From: Inquilinus limosus
GTDB taxonomy: Bacteria > Pseudomonadota > Alphaproteobacteria > DSM-16000 > Inquilinaceae
DNA length: 64,000 nucleotides
Assembly (NCBI RefSeq): GCF_002195995.1
Contig: NZ_NHON01000031.1
Location: forward strand, 1-64,000
Direction: 5' to 3'
Shown: piece after piece, positions 7,821-16,207 of the stretch
Layout: the number at the start of each line of letters is the position of its first letter
Position numbering within the stretch: position 1 is the first letter of the stretch
The notes under the pieces: generated by a model
What the model saw: the letters and a program-made list of their open reading frames with translations, nothing else
What the model was told of the DNA's origin: nothing
The model's database searches: none
Translations under genes and position numbers: made by a program

Positions 7821-8789
7821 ATGTTCACGAGCAAGGAGCAGATCGAGGCGTCTTTGCGCGCCGCCCGTGTCTCGGCGGCTCGCGCGGCGGCGCTGGCGGC
7901 CAGGGCCAAGCCCTGTGTACGCCTGGAGGCAATCGTGCTCGCAGAGGACGAGACCATCCCGCTCGGTGCCACCAGGATCGGCGGTCGCCCGGATCTGCCC
8001 GCCGGGACGGCGTGGCCGGTCCGGCCGCCCTACCCGGACGCCGCGGATCGGATCGCCGAGACCCGCGCGACCCTCGAGAATATCCGGGCCACCAACGAGG
8101 CCGCGCTGGCCAGGAATTCGCCCTACGCGTGGTCCAGCGACAAGGTCGAGGCACAGGCGAGATATCTCCTGGACGCGATCGCGCCCGTCGCTGAGGCCCG
8201 GCCGCTGACTTTCGTCGCTCAGCTCGACTTGGCCGGAATACAGACCGTTCAGCCGCTCGACCCCGACATCCCCGTCGCCGGGCGACTGGTGTTCTTCTAC
8301 GATGTCGAGCAGCAGCCCGAGGGCGTCAATCCGGAGGACTCAGCCGGATGGGTGGTGTTGCACGACACGGCCGACGCCTCGACGCTTTCGCGCATCGTGC
8401 CGCCCTCGGATGCGGTGAGCAGCTTCCGCCCTCTCCGCGGCCACGGCCGGGCCGCGGTCTCGCCGGTGCCGGAGGAAGAAGCGTTCCCGTCGGACCGTTC
8501 GGACCCCGATCGCGCTTCTTTGGTTGAGTGGTACTCGGATCGTTACGACGCTCTTCTCGGCCGGATCGACTGGCGTGCCCATCAGGCCGGCGGCCATCCC
8601 GACCAGATCCAGCTCGGGCCGCAGCCAGGCAGGAAGGCCGAGGACTGGATCCTGCTGATGCAGATCGATAGCGACCACCGGAGCGGCATGACATGGGGCG
8701 ATTCCGGGATGCTCTATGTCTGGATCCGACGCGAGGACCTGCAGGCACGGCGGTTCGACCGCGCCCGGGTGATCCTGCAGTCCTTGTGA
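7821..8789 (+). CDS. DUF1963 (YwqG-like) protein
   Basis: A 322-residue soluble protein matching the DUF1963 fold: GATRIGGRPDLPAGTAWP near residues 50-67 (the G-x-P-x-L-P motif), FVAQLDLAGIQ near 136-146, and the C-terminal signature LLMQIDSDHRSGMTWGDSGMLYVWI. The role of this family is unknown; structures show a beta-rich fold. It follows the aminotransferase by 69 bp on the same strand. It is convergent with the next gene, only 3 bp between stop codons. Confidence 0.85.
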   Translation: MFTSKEQIEASLRAARVSAARAAALAARAKPCVRLEAIVLAEDETIPLGATRIGGRPDLPAGTAWPVRPPYPDAADRIAETRATLENIRATNEAALARNSPYAWSSDKVEAQARYLLDAIAPVAEARPLTFVAQLDLAGIQTVQPLDPDIPVAGRLVFFYDVEQQPEGVNPEDSAGWVVLHDTADASTLSRIVPPSDAVSSFRPLRGHGRAAVSPVPEEEAFPSDRSDPDRASLVEWYSDRYDALLGRIDWRAHQAGGHPDQIQLGPQPGRKAEDWILLMQIDSDHRSGMTWGDSGMLYVWIRREDLQARRFDRARVILQSL

Positions 8790-8792
8790 GGC

Positions 8793-9461
8793 TCAGTACA
8801 CCCCCGGCACCAGCCGCCACGTCCGGGCGCGATAGGCCTCGTACTCCGCGCCGAACTGGTCGGCCAGCAGCCGTTCCTCGGACCGGATGCGGGCGACCAG
8901 CGGCACCAGGTTGAGCAGCGCCAGCACCACGCCGGGGACGGAGCGGAAGGCCAGCGCCCAGCCCAGCGCGCCGATCATCAGCCCGAGATAGCTGGGGTGG
9001 CGGATCACGCCGTAGATGCCGCCGGTGACCAGCCGGTGCCCGGGCTGGATCGCCACCAGCCCGCTGAACCGCCGGCCGAGCACGAAGACCGGCCAGAGCC
9101 GCGCCGCCCCGCCCACGACGAACAGGGCGACGCCGAGCCAGCGGACGGTGTCGCCGTCCAGCGTCCAGACCTCCATCCGGTCGGTCCAGGCCGGGACATA
9201 GGCGGCGAGCAGCCCGAGCCCGGTGAAGGCCGCCAGCACCCAGCGGTTGCCGCGGTCCTCGCGCTCGCCGCCGCTGAGATTGCCGCCGGTGAACAGGCTC
9301 GCGACGGTCAGCACCACGGTGACCACGACCAGGGCGATGCGGGCCGGATGGGCGAAGAAGGCGGCGACCCCGCCCCAGCCGAGCACGGCCAGGCCGAGAT
9401 AGACCACCGTGCCCAGCACGGCGGCCAGCGCCAGCTTCGGCGATGTCGGCGATCGGTCCAT
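8793..9461 (-). CDS. Isoprenylcysteine carboxyl methyltransferase-like membrane protein (PEMT/ICMT fold)
   Basis: A 222-residue integral membrane protein with about five hydrophobic segments. The C-terminal half carries the ICMT/PEMT motif: QPGHRLVTGGIYGVIRHPSYLGLMIGALGWALAF, then a conserved EERLLADQFGAEYEAYRARTWRLVPGVY tail, which holds the SAM site in this fold. Bacterial members methylate unknown lipids or small molecules. The ATG at 9461 has GGGAGG upstream. It lies 67 bp downstream of the DUF3297 gene on the same strand. Confidence 0.82.
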   Translation of the reverse strand: MDRSPTSPKLALAAVLGTVVYLGLAVLGWGGVAAFFAHPARIALVVVTVVLTVASLFTGGNLSGGEREDRGNRWVLAAFTGLGLLAAYVPAWTDRMEVWTLDGDTVRWLGVALFVVGGAARLWPVFVLGRRFSGLVAIQPGHRLVTGGIYGVIRHPSYLGLMIGALGWALAFRSVPGVVLALLNLVPLVARIRSEERLLADQFGAEYEAYRARTWRLVPGVY

Positions 9462-9528
9462 CCGCCACCTCCCGGGATCACGCAGGAGTCAATGCCCGGC
9501 GGGCGGCCGGTGTTCCGGCCGTGCGGCG

Positions 9529-9780
9529 TCAGGCTTCGGGAGCGTCGTCCCGGAAATACGGCTCGACCGTGCCGGTCTTCTTCACCGTCAGCGGGTTGCC
9601 GCGGCGGTCCAGCGCCTTGCCCATCGACAGCAGGACCCAGCCCTCGCTGACGCAGTACTCCTCGACATTGGTGCGCTCGGCGCCGTTGAAGCGGATGCCG
9701 ACGCCGCGGCGCAGCGCGGCCTCGTCGAAATGCGGGCTGTTCGGGTTGACCGACAGGCGGTCGGGCGGGGTGTCGGCCAT
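9529..9780 (-). CDS. DUF3297 family protein
   Basis: An 83-residue protein matching DUF3297 along its whole length: DRLSVNPNSPHFDEAALRRG, GIRFNGAERTNVEEYCVSEG and KALDRRGNPLTVKKTGTVEP. The family is small, conserved in Proteobacteria and of unknown function. GGAGG precedes the ATG. It is divergent from the lactonase gene. Confidence 0.88.
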   Translation of the reverse strand: MADTPPDRLSVNPNSPHFDEAALRRGVGIRFNGAERTNVEEYCVSEGWVLLSMGKALDRRGNPLTVKKTGTVEPYFRDDAPEA

Positions 9781-9896
9781 CGGAGACCTCCGGGTTCAGG
9801 CGGCGGATGGCGGGTGATAGCCGCGCGCGGCGGCGCTGACAATGCACGACACGGATGCTATCGGGTGGACCAACCGACAAAAAGGGAGGCGAGGCG

Positions 9897-10994
9897 ATGC
9901 TGTTCCATGTCTGCAGCTACACCGGCGCATCCGGCAACGGCGAGGGCATCACCCTGTGCCGGCTGGAGCCGGAATCGGGCCGGCTGGAGGCGCTGTCGAG
10001 CGTCGCCGGGCCCAGCCCGTCCTGGCTGGCCTTCGCCCCGGACGGGCGGCACGCCTATGCCGTCAACGAGATCGACGACTTCGGGGGCGCGGCCCAGGGC
10101 GCCTGCACCGCCTATCGGGCCGACCGGGGCAGCGGCGCGCTGACGGCGCTGAACACCGTCGGCTCCGGCGGCACGATTCCGTGCCATGCCAGCGTCCATC
10201 CCGGCGGCCGGCACCTGCTGGTGGCGAATTACGGCGACGGCCGCCTGGCGGTGCTGCCGATCGCGGCGGACGGGTCGCTGGGCGCCGCCACCGACATCCG
10301 GGCGCCGGCCGGGCCGGTCGGCGCCGACCGGGCCGAGGCCGGGCCGCCCGGCAGCTTCGCCATCAGCGGCCACGACGGGCCGCATGCCCATATCATCGAG
10401 ACCGCCGGCCGCTTCGTGCTGAGCACCGATCTGGGCCAGGACCGGATCCATGTCTGGACCCTGGACGAGGCCGCCGGCGTGCTGCGCCCGGCCGACCCGC
10501 CCTTCTTCCCCACCGCCTCGGCCGGCGCCGGGCCGCGGCACCTGGCGCTGCACCCGAACGGCCGCGTGCTCTACACCACCTATGAGGAGGCATCGCAGCT
10601 GGCGGTGCATGACTGGGACCCGGCAACCGGCCGCGCCGCCTTCCGCCAGCAGGTGGGGTCGCTGCCGCCGGGCTTCGCCGGCTCCAGCTTCGCCTCGGCG
10701 CTGGCGGTCAGCCGCGACGGCCGTTTCCTCTATTCCGGCAACCGACTGCACAACAGCATCGCCATCTTCGCCATCGAGCCGGGCGGCACGCTGCGCTGGC
10801 TGGACGCGGAATGGACCCGCGGCGACTACCCGAACCATGTGGCGCTGGACCCGACCGGCCGCTTCCTGTTCGCCTGCAACCGGCGCAGCGACAACGTCAC
10901 CCTGTTCCGGGTCGACGCCGAATCCGGCCGCCTGGCCTTCACCGGCCGCTACCTGCCGATCGGCAGCCCGAACATGGTGGCGTTCCTGCCCTAG
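9897..10994 (+). CDS. Lactonase family beta-propeller (6-phosphogluconolactonase-like)
   Basis: A 365-residue protein of the YbhE/Pgl lactonase family, a seven-bladed propeller. Repeated blade motifs are visible: SPSWLAFAPDGRHAYAVNE, CHASVHPGGRHLLVANYGDG, GPRHLALHPNGRVLYTTYEE, FASALAVSRDGRFLYSGNR, YPNHVALDPTGRFLFACNR. Members hydrolyse 6-phosphogluconolactone or related lactones. I use the ATG at 9897 with GGGAGG upstream rather than one 42 bases earlier. No signal peptide, so probably cytoplasmic. No pentose-phosphate genes are adjacent, so the substrate is open. Confidence 0.87.
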   Translation: MLFHVCSYTGASGNGEGITLCRLEPESGRLEALSSVAGPSPSWLAFAPDGRHAYAVNEIDDFGGAAQGACTAYRADRGSGALTALNTVGSGGTIPCHASVHPGGRHLLVANYGDGRLAVLPIAADGSLGAATDIRAPAGPVGADRAEAGPPGSFAISGHDGPHAHIIETAGRFVLSTDLGQDRIHVWTLDEAAGVLRPADPPFFPTASAGAGPRHLALHPNGRVLYTTYEEASQLAVHDWDPATGRAAFRQQVGSLPPGFAGSSFASALAVSRDGRFLYSGNRLHNSIAIFAIEPGGTLRWLDAEWTRGDYPNHVALDPTGRFLFACNRRSDNVTLFRVDAESGRLAFTGRYLPIGSPNMVAFLP

Positions 10995-11068
10995 GCGGTC
11001 TCGCGCCGCAGAGGCCGCACCTAGGGTTGCCTCTCCAGCAGGCGGGACCCTTTCAGAATTCCCAACAC

Positions 11069-11156
11069 CGTCATTGCGAGCGAAGCGAAGCAATCCAGGA
11101 GCCAGTGCGAACCGGCCCCTGGATGGATTCGTCGGCTTCGCCTCCTCGCAATGACG
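11069..11156. repeat. Type A palindromic repeat, copy 4 (inverted)
   Basis: CGTCATTGCGAGCG to CCTCCTCGCAATGACG, with the short arm on the left. Outer flanks are well preserved: TTGCCTCTCCAGC and TTTCAGAATTCCCA on the left, GGTCTCGCCTGCGGAAGAGG on the right, giving a total inverted-repeat span of about 11033-11205. It fills the convergent gap between the lactonase and the SDR. Confidence 0.9.
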
Positions 11157-11244
11157 GTGAGGAGGCAGGTGTTATGGAAAGGTCTCGCCTGCGGAAGAGG
11201 CCACGCGAACACATTTGACCCCTGCTGCGCTGGTCGCCGGAGCC

Positions 11245-12018
11245 TTATCCTCTGTAAATCGGCGCCCCCGACGGCGACCCGGTGGCGCCGCCGTCGACGA
11301 AGAGGTCGACGCCCTGGACGTAGCTGGAGTCGTCCGAGGCCAGAAACAGCACCGTTTTCGCGATCTCCTCGGCCTGGCCGAAGCGGCCGGCCGGGATGCC
11401 GCGGCTGATGCGCTGCACCAGCGCTGCGCGGCCCTCCGGCGTCGGCGCCACGGCGGACCAGATGTCGGTGTCGGTCGCGCCCGGCGAGACCACGTTCACC
11501 CGGATGCCGCGCGGCGCCAGCTCCGACGCCAGCACCTTGCCCATCGACCGGATGCCGCCCTTGCTGGCGGCATAGGCCGACCAGCCGGCCGCGCCGAGCG
11601 CGCTGTGCACCGAGCTGGTGAGGATGATCGAGGCGCCGTCGTTCAGATGCGGCAGCGCCGCCTGCACCGTGAAGAACACGCCGGTCAGGTTGACACGGAG
11701 GATCTGCTCGAACTGCTCCAGCGCGGTCTGGCCCAGCGGCGTGACGCCGCCGATGCCGGCATTGGCGAAGACGATGTCGAGCTTGCCGAAGCGCTCCACC
11801 GCCTGCGCCGCCGCCCGCTCCATCGCCGCGGCGTCGGCGGCGTCGGCCTGCAGCGCCAGCACGGCGTCGCCCAGCTCACGGGCCGCGGCGTCCAGCGTCT
11901 CGCGGTTGCGGCCGGTGATCGCCACCTTCGCGCCCTCGGCCACGAACAGCCGGGCCGTCGCCAGGCCGATGCCGGCATTGCCGCCGGTGATCAGCGCAAC
12001 CTTGTCCTGCACCCTCAT
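11245..12018 (-). CDS. Short-chain dehydrogenase/reductase
   Basis: A 257-residue classical SDR: ALITGGNAGIGLATARLFV near residues 8-26, a NAG motif (IVFANAGIGG), catalytic SSVHSALGAAGWSAYAASKGG with Tyr/Lys, and PGATDTDIW after the active site. The ATG at 12018 has AGGAGAG upstream. It is divergent from a TetR regulator across 164 bp with two copies of one operator. The likely picture is a TetR-repressed detoxifying or catabolic oxidoreductase with unknown substrate. Confidence 0.88.
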   Translation of the reverse strand: MRVQDKVALITGGNAGIGLATARLFVAEGAKVAITGRNRETLDAAARELGDAVLALQADAADAAAMERAAAQAVERFGKLDIVFANAGIGGVTPLGQTALEQFEQILRVNLTGVFFTVQAALPHLNDGASIILTSSVHSALGAAGWSAYAASKGGIRSMGKVLASELAPRGIRVNVVSPGATDTDIWSAVAPTPEGRAALVQRISRGIPAGRFGQAEEIAKTVLFLASDDSSYVQGVDLFVDGGATGSPSGAPIYRG

Positions 12019-12100
12019 CTCGCTCTCCTGCGCCCGCCCGGGCGACGATTGACACCTGACGACGATCCGGGCTGGCGACGATGGCCGGCCGAGCCCATGT

Positions 12101-12147
12101 TTGAGATGATGCTCGTCATCTCAATCGGGAAGATGATAAGCGTCATC
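12101..12147. promoter_or_regulatory. Duplicated TetR-type operator
   Basis: Site 1 at 12101-12124 has perfect 9-bp arms TTGAGATGA and TCATCTCAA around six bases. Site 2 at 12132-12147 has arms GATGA and TCATC with the same six-base spacer. Both fit GATGAT-N4-GTCATC and lie between the SDR and TetR start codons. Confidence 0.8.
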
Positions 12148-12182
12148 CTGATTGTCAATGCACGGCCGGGGAGGAATTCGCC

Positions 12183-12773
12183 ATGGGCCATTCACGGCGG
12201 GACAAGGCGGCCAGCCACGACCGCATCGTGCGCATCGCCGCCGGCCGCTTCCGCGAGGCCGGGGTCGACGGCCTGAGCGTCGCCGGGCTGATGCAGGAGG
12301 CGGGGCTGACCCATGGCGGCTTCTACCGCCATTTCGGGTCGCGCGACGATCTGGTGGCCGAGGCGCTGGACGAGGCCCTGGCCCAGAGCCGGGCGACCGT
12401 CGCCGCGGCGCGGGAGACGGGGGCCGGCTACGGCGCCATCGTCGCCGACTATCTGAGCCCGCAGCATCGCGACGCGCCGGGGACGGGCTGCGCCGTGGCG
12501 GCCCTGGCCAGCGAAACGGGGCGGCTGCAGGGCAAGCCGCGCGAGGCCTTCACCCGGCACATCGAGGCCAGCCTGGACGGGTTCCTGGCCCTGCTGCGGG
12601 AGACGAACCCGGCGGCCACCCGCGCCGACGCGCTTCTGACCGTCACCGCCCTGGCCGGCGCCGTGGCCATCGCCCGCGGCGTCAGCGACCCGGCGCTGTC
12701 GGACGAGATCCTGCAGGGGGTGCGGGAGAAGCTGGCGGCGCTGGCCGGGCCGTCACCATCGCCGGGCGTGTGA
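12183..12773 (+). CDS. TetR/AcrR-family transcriptional regulator
   Basis: A 196-residue repressor. The N-terminal domain reads HDRIVRIAAGRFREAGVDGLSVAGLMQEAGLTHGGFYRHFGSRDDLVAEAL, a textbook TetR helix-turn-helix (about residues 12-62). The C-terminal ligand domain includes GCAVAALASETGR, seen in the subgroup that often controls adjacent oxidoreductases. GGGGAGG lies upstream of the ATG. It is divergent from the SDR at 11245 and very likely binds the paired GATGAT-N4-GTCATC sites between them. Confidence 0.92.
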   Translation: MGHSRRDKAASHDRIVRIAAGRFREAGVDGLSVAGLMQEAGLTHGGFYRHFGSRDDLVAEALDEALAQSRATVAAARETGAGYGAIVADYLSPQHRDAPGTGCAVAALASETGRLQGKPREAFTRHIEASLDGFLALLRETNPAATRADALLTVTALAGAVAIARGVSDPALSDEILQGVREKLAALAGPSPSPGV

Positions 12774-13191
12774 GCGGGCACGGCGGGGCGGCCGGTCCGC
12801 GAAGGGTGAGGAGCGCCCCCTCTGACGGAGCGGCGGGACGTCCGGATCGCGCCAAATGCGGTCATCGCGTTCGCGCCGCAACAGCGGACATCGACCGAAC
12901 GTGAGAGATCCCGGCGCTTTCCGGCCGACACGGCCCGATCAGCACGCCCGAAACCGGCCATTTCAACCGGCACCTTGAAGCGGACATGACCGGACGCGAC
13001 CCAAACCGGCCAGCCTCGGTGTGCCAAATCCGGACCTCAGCACCCGCCCTGAAACTAGGCATCGGTAACTCCGACCTGGAGCCGTCGCCTTCTGGCATCG
13101 AGCAGTCCGCCATGCCTAAATAATGCGATGTCCATATGCTCGAGGGGATCGGCGCTGGATGCCTTGTGGGGCTGCTCGAAGGGGAATGGCC
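12774..13191. other. Intergenic region without a recognisable gene
   Basis: About 420 bp with lower GC than the neighbouring genes and no open frame with family features. Words resembling GCGGACAT recur, and longer frames on the minus strand look like chance or decayed coding sequence. The end near 13186 holds the start region of the OmpA-like gene. No repeat shared with other gaps was seen. Confidence 0.4.
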
Positions 13192-13701
13192 ATGAAGAGT
13201 TGGGCGATCGGGGTGGCTGCGGTGGCAAGCGTCGCTGTCGCTGGATGCGCGGGCCAACAACATGCGAAATCGAACGGGGCCGAAGTCGGAATCATTGATA
13301 CCGTTGAAGGTCTCTTCGGCGGGATGCCGCACCAATATCTCGTCACGTTCGCCCCCGATAGCGCACGCATCAATCCCGACGACGCCGCCGAGCTCAGGAA
13401 GCTGGCAAAAGATGCGGCCGAGACGGATGCCCCAAGCGTTCTCCTTGAAGGTCACTCGGACAAAACCGATCGTCGGGGAGCAGCCAAGCCCCTGTCAGTC
13501 CGGCGCGCGGAGGCGGTTCGAACCCTATTCGAGGCCGAGGGCGTCACAAAAGACAGGATTATAGTGGAGGGGGTCGGTGCGGATGAGCCGGTCAACCAAC
13601 CCGGCTTTGTGTTTGCCAATGCCCCTCACAACCGGGTGGTGATGATTGCGATCTACCCGAACCGAAGCCAAAAGATAGCTCCTAAAGTTCCTGCCACTTA
13701 G
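13192..13701 (+). CDS. OmpA-like peptidoglycan-associated lipoprotein
   Basis: A 169-residue lipoprotein. The signal peptide ends in the lipobox VAGC near residue 17-20, predicting lipid attachment. The C-terminal OmpA domain (from about residue 50) holds the peptidoglycan-binding pattern: VTFAPDSARINPDDAAELRKLA, LLEGHSDKTDRRG, LSVRRAEAVRTLFEAEGV, RIIVEGVGADEP. It should tether the outer membrane to the wall. The ATG at 13192 is preferred because AAGGGG is correctly spaced; another ATG lies 6 bp upstream. It is monocistronic, and codon use is slightly less GC-rich than its neighbours. Confidence 0.87.
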   Translation: MKSWAIGVAAVASVAVAGCAGQQHAKSNGAEVGIIDTVEGLFGGMPHQYLVTFAPDSARINPDDAAELRKLAKDAAETDAPSVLLEGHSDKTDRRGAAKPLSVRRAEAVRTLFEAEGVTKDRIIVEGVGADEPVNQPGFVFANAPHNRVVMIAIYPNRSQKIAPKVPAT

Positions 13702-14080
13702 AGGGGCACCCAGCCTGGTGTGACGGTCACCTGCTGTACTTCCGGTACGTCCGCTCTCCGCCCAATGCCGTCGGCGCGGTCAGGGGGAGTGTCTCAAAAG
13801 CCGCCATTGGGTTGGCCTGGCTCGATGCTCGAACATGCGCTTGCCCGCAGGGATCGCCGACAGTTCCCTCCGTGGGCCACGTCCGCTTTCGGGCGCGGTT
13901 GGATCGTTTGTCGACCCCGCAAAATCATCCGCACCGAGCCGCATGCGGGCAGCATACCGGCGTCATCCCCGCGACAGCGGGGATCTCCGTTCCTGGCGGT
14001 GCCAGATTCCCGCTTTCGCGGGAATGACAAGGGCCGGAGCGCAGTAAACGCAATGTTCATTGCGCGGACGTGCGATTCTC
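13702..14080. other. Intergenic region containing a palindromic repeat
   Basis: About 380 bp between the OmpA-like lipoprotein and the LexA-box gene. I see no gene. It contains the type C repeat (13971-14030), and its last 40 bases must hold the promoter of the next gene. Confidence 0.5.
13971..14030. repeat. Type C palindromic repeat
   Basis: CGTCATCCCCGCGACAGCGG on the left and CCCGCTTTCGCGGGAATGAC on the right, with small internal hairpins. This is a different family from the CGTCATTGCG repeats elsewhere in the window but has the same CGTCAT...ATGAC outer logic, and is a common type in alphaproteobacteria. Single copy here. Confidence 0.75.
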
Positions 14081-14095
14081 GTTCATGATATGTTC
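14081..14095 (+). promoter_or_regulatory. LexA (SOS) box of the alphaproteobacterial type
   Basis: GTTCATGATATGTTC fits the alphaproteobacterial LexA consensus GTTC-N7-GTTC exactly. It lies 1 bp before the first plausible ATG (14097) of the next gene, where it would overlap the promoter. It is also half of the inverted repeat GTTCATG-N8-CATGAAC (14081-14102). Confidence 0.65.
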
Positions 14096-14096
14096 C

Positions 14097-14729
14097 ATGA
14101 ACAAGGCGCAGCCCGTCTCCACCCCACAGCCCGCGATGCCGGGCCTCGACCCCGAGCGGGCCGAGCGGGCGGCGCGCATGCTCGACCGCTTCGCCGAGAT
14201 GGCGATGGAGCAGGCCGAGGCGATGCACCAGGCCGTCCTGGCCGCCACCCAGGCCGGTGACGCCGTCGCGGCCAAGGAGTTCGGCCTCGCCTTCGACCGC
14301 GTCGGCCGCGGCCTGCGCCGCGCCCTGGCGCTGCAGCTCCATCTCGCCCGGAAGGCCCGCGAGGCCGCCGACAGGACCGCGGCCGAGGCCAAGGCCCAGC
14401 TTGAGCTGAAGGAGCGCCGCCGGCGGCAGGTGGCGCGTGTCGTCACCAGCTCGATCGCCACCGACCCAAGTTTCGACGAGGGCGAGAAGCTGCTGGCCGC
14501 GACCGAGACCTGGGGCCGGCTGCTGGAGATGGACGACATCGACGCGGCCCTCGCTTTGGCCGACCACCCGATCGAGGAGATCATCCTCCGCCTCTGCCGC
14601 GACATGGATGTCCAGCCCGAATTCATCCTGATGGCCGACCCGGACGCCAAGGCCCAGGCCCCGGCCAAGGATGACAGCGCCACCGACGAGAACGGGCTGA
14701 TTTTCTGGCCGCGCACCGGGCGGGACTAA
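14097..14729 (+). CDS. Unknown helical protein, possibly SOS-regulated
   Basis: A 210-residue soluble protein I cannot assign to a family. Residues from about 20 to 115 are strongly helical and Ala/Glu/Arg-rich (ARMLDRFAEMAMEQAEAMHQ; ALQLHLARKAREAADRTAAE), suggesting a long coiled coil, followed by ERRRRQVARVV. A conserved-looking middle (IEEIILRLCRDMDVQPEF) and an acidic tail ending in IFWPRTGRD close the protein. The start is uncertain: the ATG at 14097 lies 1 bp past a LexA box and lacks a Shine-Dalgarno, so translation may be leaderless or begin at 14136. A 37-codon frame follows 27 bp later. Confidence 0.7.
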   Translation: MNKAQPVSTPQPAMPGLDPERAERAARMLDRFAEMAMEQAEAMHQAVLAATQAGDAVAAKEFGLAFDRVGRGLRRALALQLHLARKAREAADRTAAEAKAQLELKERRRRQVARVVTSSIATDPSFDEGEKLLAATETWGRLLEMDDIDAALALADHPIEEIILRLCRDMDVQPEFILMADPDAKAQAPAKDDSATDENGLIFWPRTGRD

Positions 14730-14756
14730 GCCCGCTACTCACGCCAGCAGTCGATC

Positions 14757-14870
14757 ATGGGCGGCCCGTTCACCTGGTTCGACAACGACACCAGGACTCG
14801 CCACGACCGGCTGCCCTGGGAGCCGGAGCCCAAGCCGGATGACGACGCCGCCGATGCCGATGACGGCTGA
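14757..14870 (+). CDS. Possible 37-residue small protein
   Basis: ATG at 14757, reading MGGPFTWFDNDTRTRHDRLP followed by a Pro/Glu then Asp-rich tail. It lies 27 bp downstream of the LexA-box gene on the same strand, and codon use resembles neighbouring genes. There is no strong Shine-Dalgarno, so translation may depend on coupling. Function unknown; it could be chance. Confidence 0.35.
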   Translation: MGGPFTWFDNDTRTRHDRLPWEPEPKPDDDAADADDG

Positions 14871-14906
14871 GCGGGACGCCTTCCTGTCCGAAAGCGCCGT
14901 CGCGTC

Positions 14907-15035
14907 GCCTCTCCCACTGGCGGGAGAGGTCGGAGGCGCTTGCGCCTCCGGGTGAGGGGGTTTTGTCGAGGCCCGGGCCCACCCTCACCCGGTCCCGCTG
15001 TGCGGGCCCGACCTCTCCCGCCAGGCGGGAGAGGC
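14907..15035. repeat. Type D palindromic repeat, full copy
   Basis: Outer arms GCCTCTCCCACTGGCGGGAG and CTCCCGCCAGGCGGGAGAGGC, then GTCGGAGGCGCTTGCGCCTC facing GGTCCCGCTGTGCGGGCC, and inner GGGTGAGGG facing CCCTCACCC. It is a nested, multi-hairpin palindrome of about 129 bp in the convergent gap before bolA. A truncated copy is at 21841. Confidence 0.85.
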
Positions 15036-15139
15036 AATATGAAAAGACGCTCGGGATTGTTGCGGATGGCGACGCCGGCACACCCGCCGATACCGCCGCA
15101 CCCCGTCCGCGCCGATGTCCCGTGCCAGCTCGCCGGTGG

Positions 15140-15424
15140 TCAGCCGCCCGCCTTCTCCGTCTCCCCCGGCGTCCGGGTGGTCAGCGACAAGGCGTGCACC
15201 CGGTCCTTCAGCTCGGCGGCCAGCAGGTCGTAGACTAGGCGCTGCCGCTCGACCCGTGACTTGCCGGCGAAGGCTTCGGACACGATCAGCACCCGGAAAT
15301 GGCTTTCACCGCGGCCGTCATGCCCGGCATGCCCGGCATGGCGGTGGCTGTCGTCGATGATCTCCAGCTGGGCCGGGGCCAGCGCCTCCTCGATCTTGCG
15401 GCGCATGCGGTCGGCGATCTGCAT
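15140..15424 (-). CDS. BolA family protein
   Basis: A 94-residue BolA protein, which pairs with monothiol glutaredoxins in iron-sulfur handling and stress response. Motifs: [24 protein letters not shown] (about residues 9-32), then [33 protein letters not shown], the loop and signature helix of the family. His-rich [11 protein letters not shown] could bind metal or an Fe-S partner. Divergent from the J-domain protein at 15593, an arrangement I know from many alphaproteobacteria. Confidence 0.93.
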   Translation of the reverse strand: MQIADRMRRKIEEALAPAQLEIIDDSHRHAGHAGHDGRGESHFRVLIVSEAFAGKSRVERQRLVYDLLAAELKDRVHALSLTTRTPGETEKAGG

Positions 15425-15592
15425 CGGTCCTCTCCTCGATCCGGCCCCGTGATAGCAGAGGCGGCGCGGCGGCGGGAGAGCACGGCCCTAATATTCCCAT
15501 ATGACGCAAGCCCCGATGCTGCGACACGAGGGCAGGGCAGATTTCCGCCGCCTCGACTTGTCAGGCGAAAACGCCCTCCCCATACTCGCAGC

Positions 15593-16174
15593 ATGGCCAC
15601 CGCGAACCGCAGATTCGACCGGGCATTCGAGGAGCCGGCGCCAGCAGCGCGCCGTTGCGACCACCCGGGCTGCGCCTGCGCCGGGGAGTTCCGGGCGCCG
15701 AAATCGCGGCAGCACCTGAACGACTACTGGTGGTTCTGCCTGGAGCATGTGCGGGAGTACAACCGCAGCTGGAACTACTATCAGGGCATGAGCGCCGACC
15801 AGATCGAGCGCGAGGCCCGGCGCGACACCGTGTGGGACCGGCCGACCTGGCCGATGGGCTCCTGGCGGGCCGAGCAGCGGATGCGCGCCCGGATCTATGA
15901 GAGCTTCGCCGAGGGCGCGGGCGACAACCCGTTCCATGCCGGCCGCGAGGCGCAGGAGGAGGCCAAGCAGGGCCGCCCGCTGACCGAGCAGGAGAGCGCG
16001 ATGAAGACGCTCGAGCTCGCTCCTCCCTTCGACCTGAAAACCCTCAAGGCCCGCTACAAGACCCTTGTCAAACTGCATCACCCGGACGCCAATGGCGGTA
16101 GCCGCGACGCCGAGGAGAAGTTCAAGACCATCAACCACGCCTACAGCGTGCTGAAGGCCGGCTTCGCCTCGTGA
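15593..16174 (+). CDS. J-domain (DnaJ-like) protein
   Basis: A 193-residue protein with a C-terminal J-like domain from about residue 135: [26 protein letters not shown], with the HPD motif, then [18 protein letters not shown] proteins stimulate Hsp70 ATPase. The N-terminal half holds a conserved [15 protein letters not shown] Cys cluster and the aromatic [19 protein letters not shown], typical of the DnaJ-like protein that sits between bolA and cobS in alphaproteobacteria. It lies 33 bp before cobS. Its client is unknown; it may help cobaltochelatase assembly. Confidence 0.87.
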   Translation: MATANRRFDRAFEEPAPAARRCDHPGCACAGEFRAPKSRQHLNDYWWFCLEHVREYNRSWNYYQGMSADQIEREARRDTVWDRPTWPMGSWRAEQRMRARIYESFAEGAGDNPFHAGREAQEEAKQGRPLTEQESAMKTLELAPPFDLKTLKARYKTLVKLHHPDANGGSRDAEEKFKTINHAYSVLKAGFAS

Positions 16175-16207
16175 ACCATACTCTGGAATTTGGACTTCGA
16201 CTGGATC

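Noticed and set aside
12862-13455. Minus-strand frame of about 197 codons
   Set aside because: No domain, no ribosome site and it runs across the OmpA-like lipoprotein gene. Treated as chance.
14081-14102. GTTCATG-N8-CATGAAC considered as an operator of some other repressor
   Set aside because: The direct-repeat reading GTTC-N7-GTTC matches the known alphaproteobacterial LexA box exactly, so I favour that, though the inverted repeat remains an alternative.
14907-15035. Type D palindrome considered as a tRNA or other structured RNA gene
   Set aside because: No cloverleaf or known RNA motif; it is a multi-arm palindrome with a second truncated copy at 21841.
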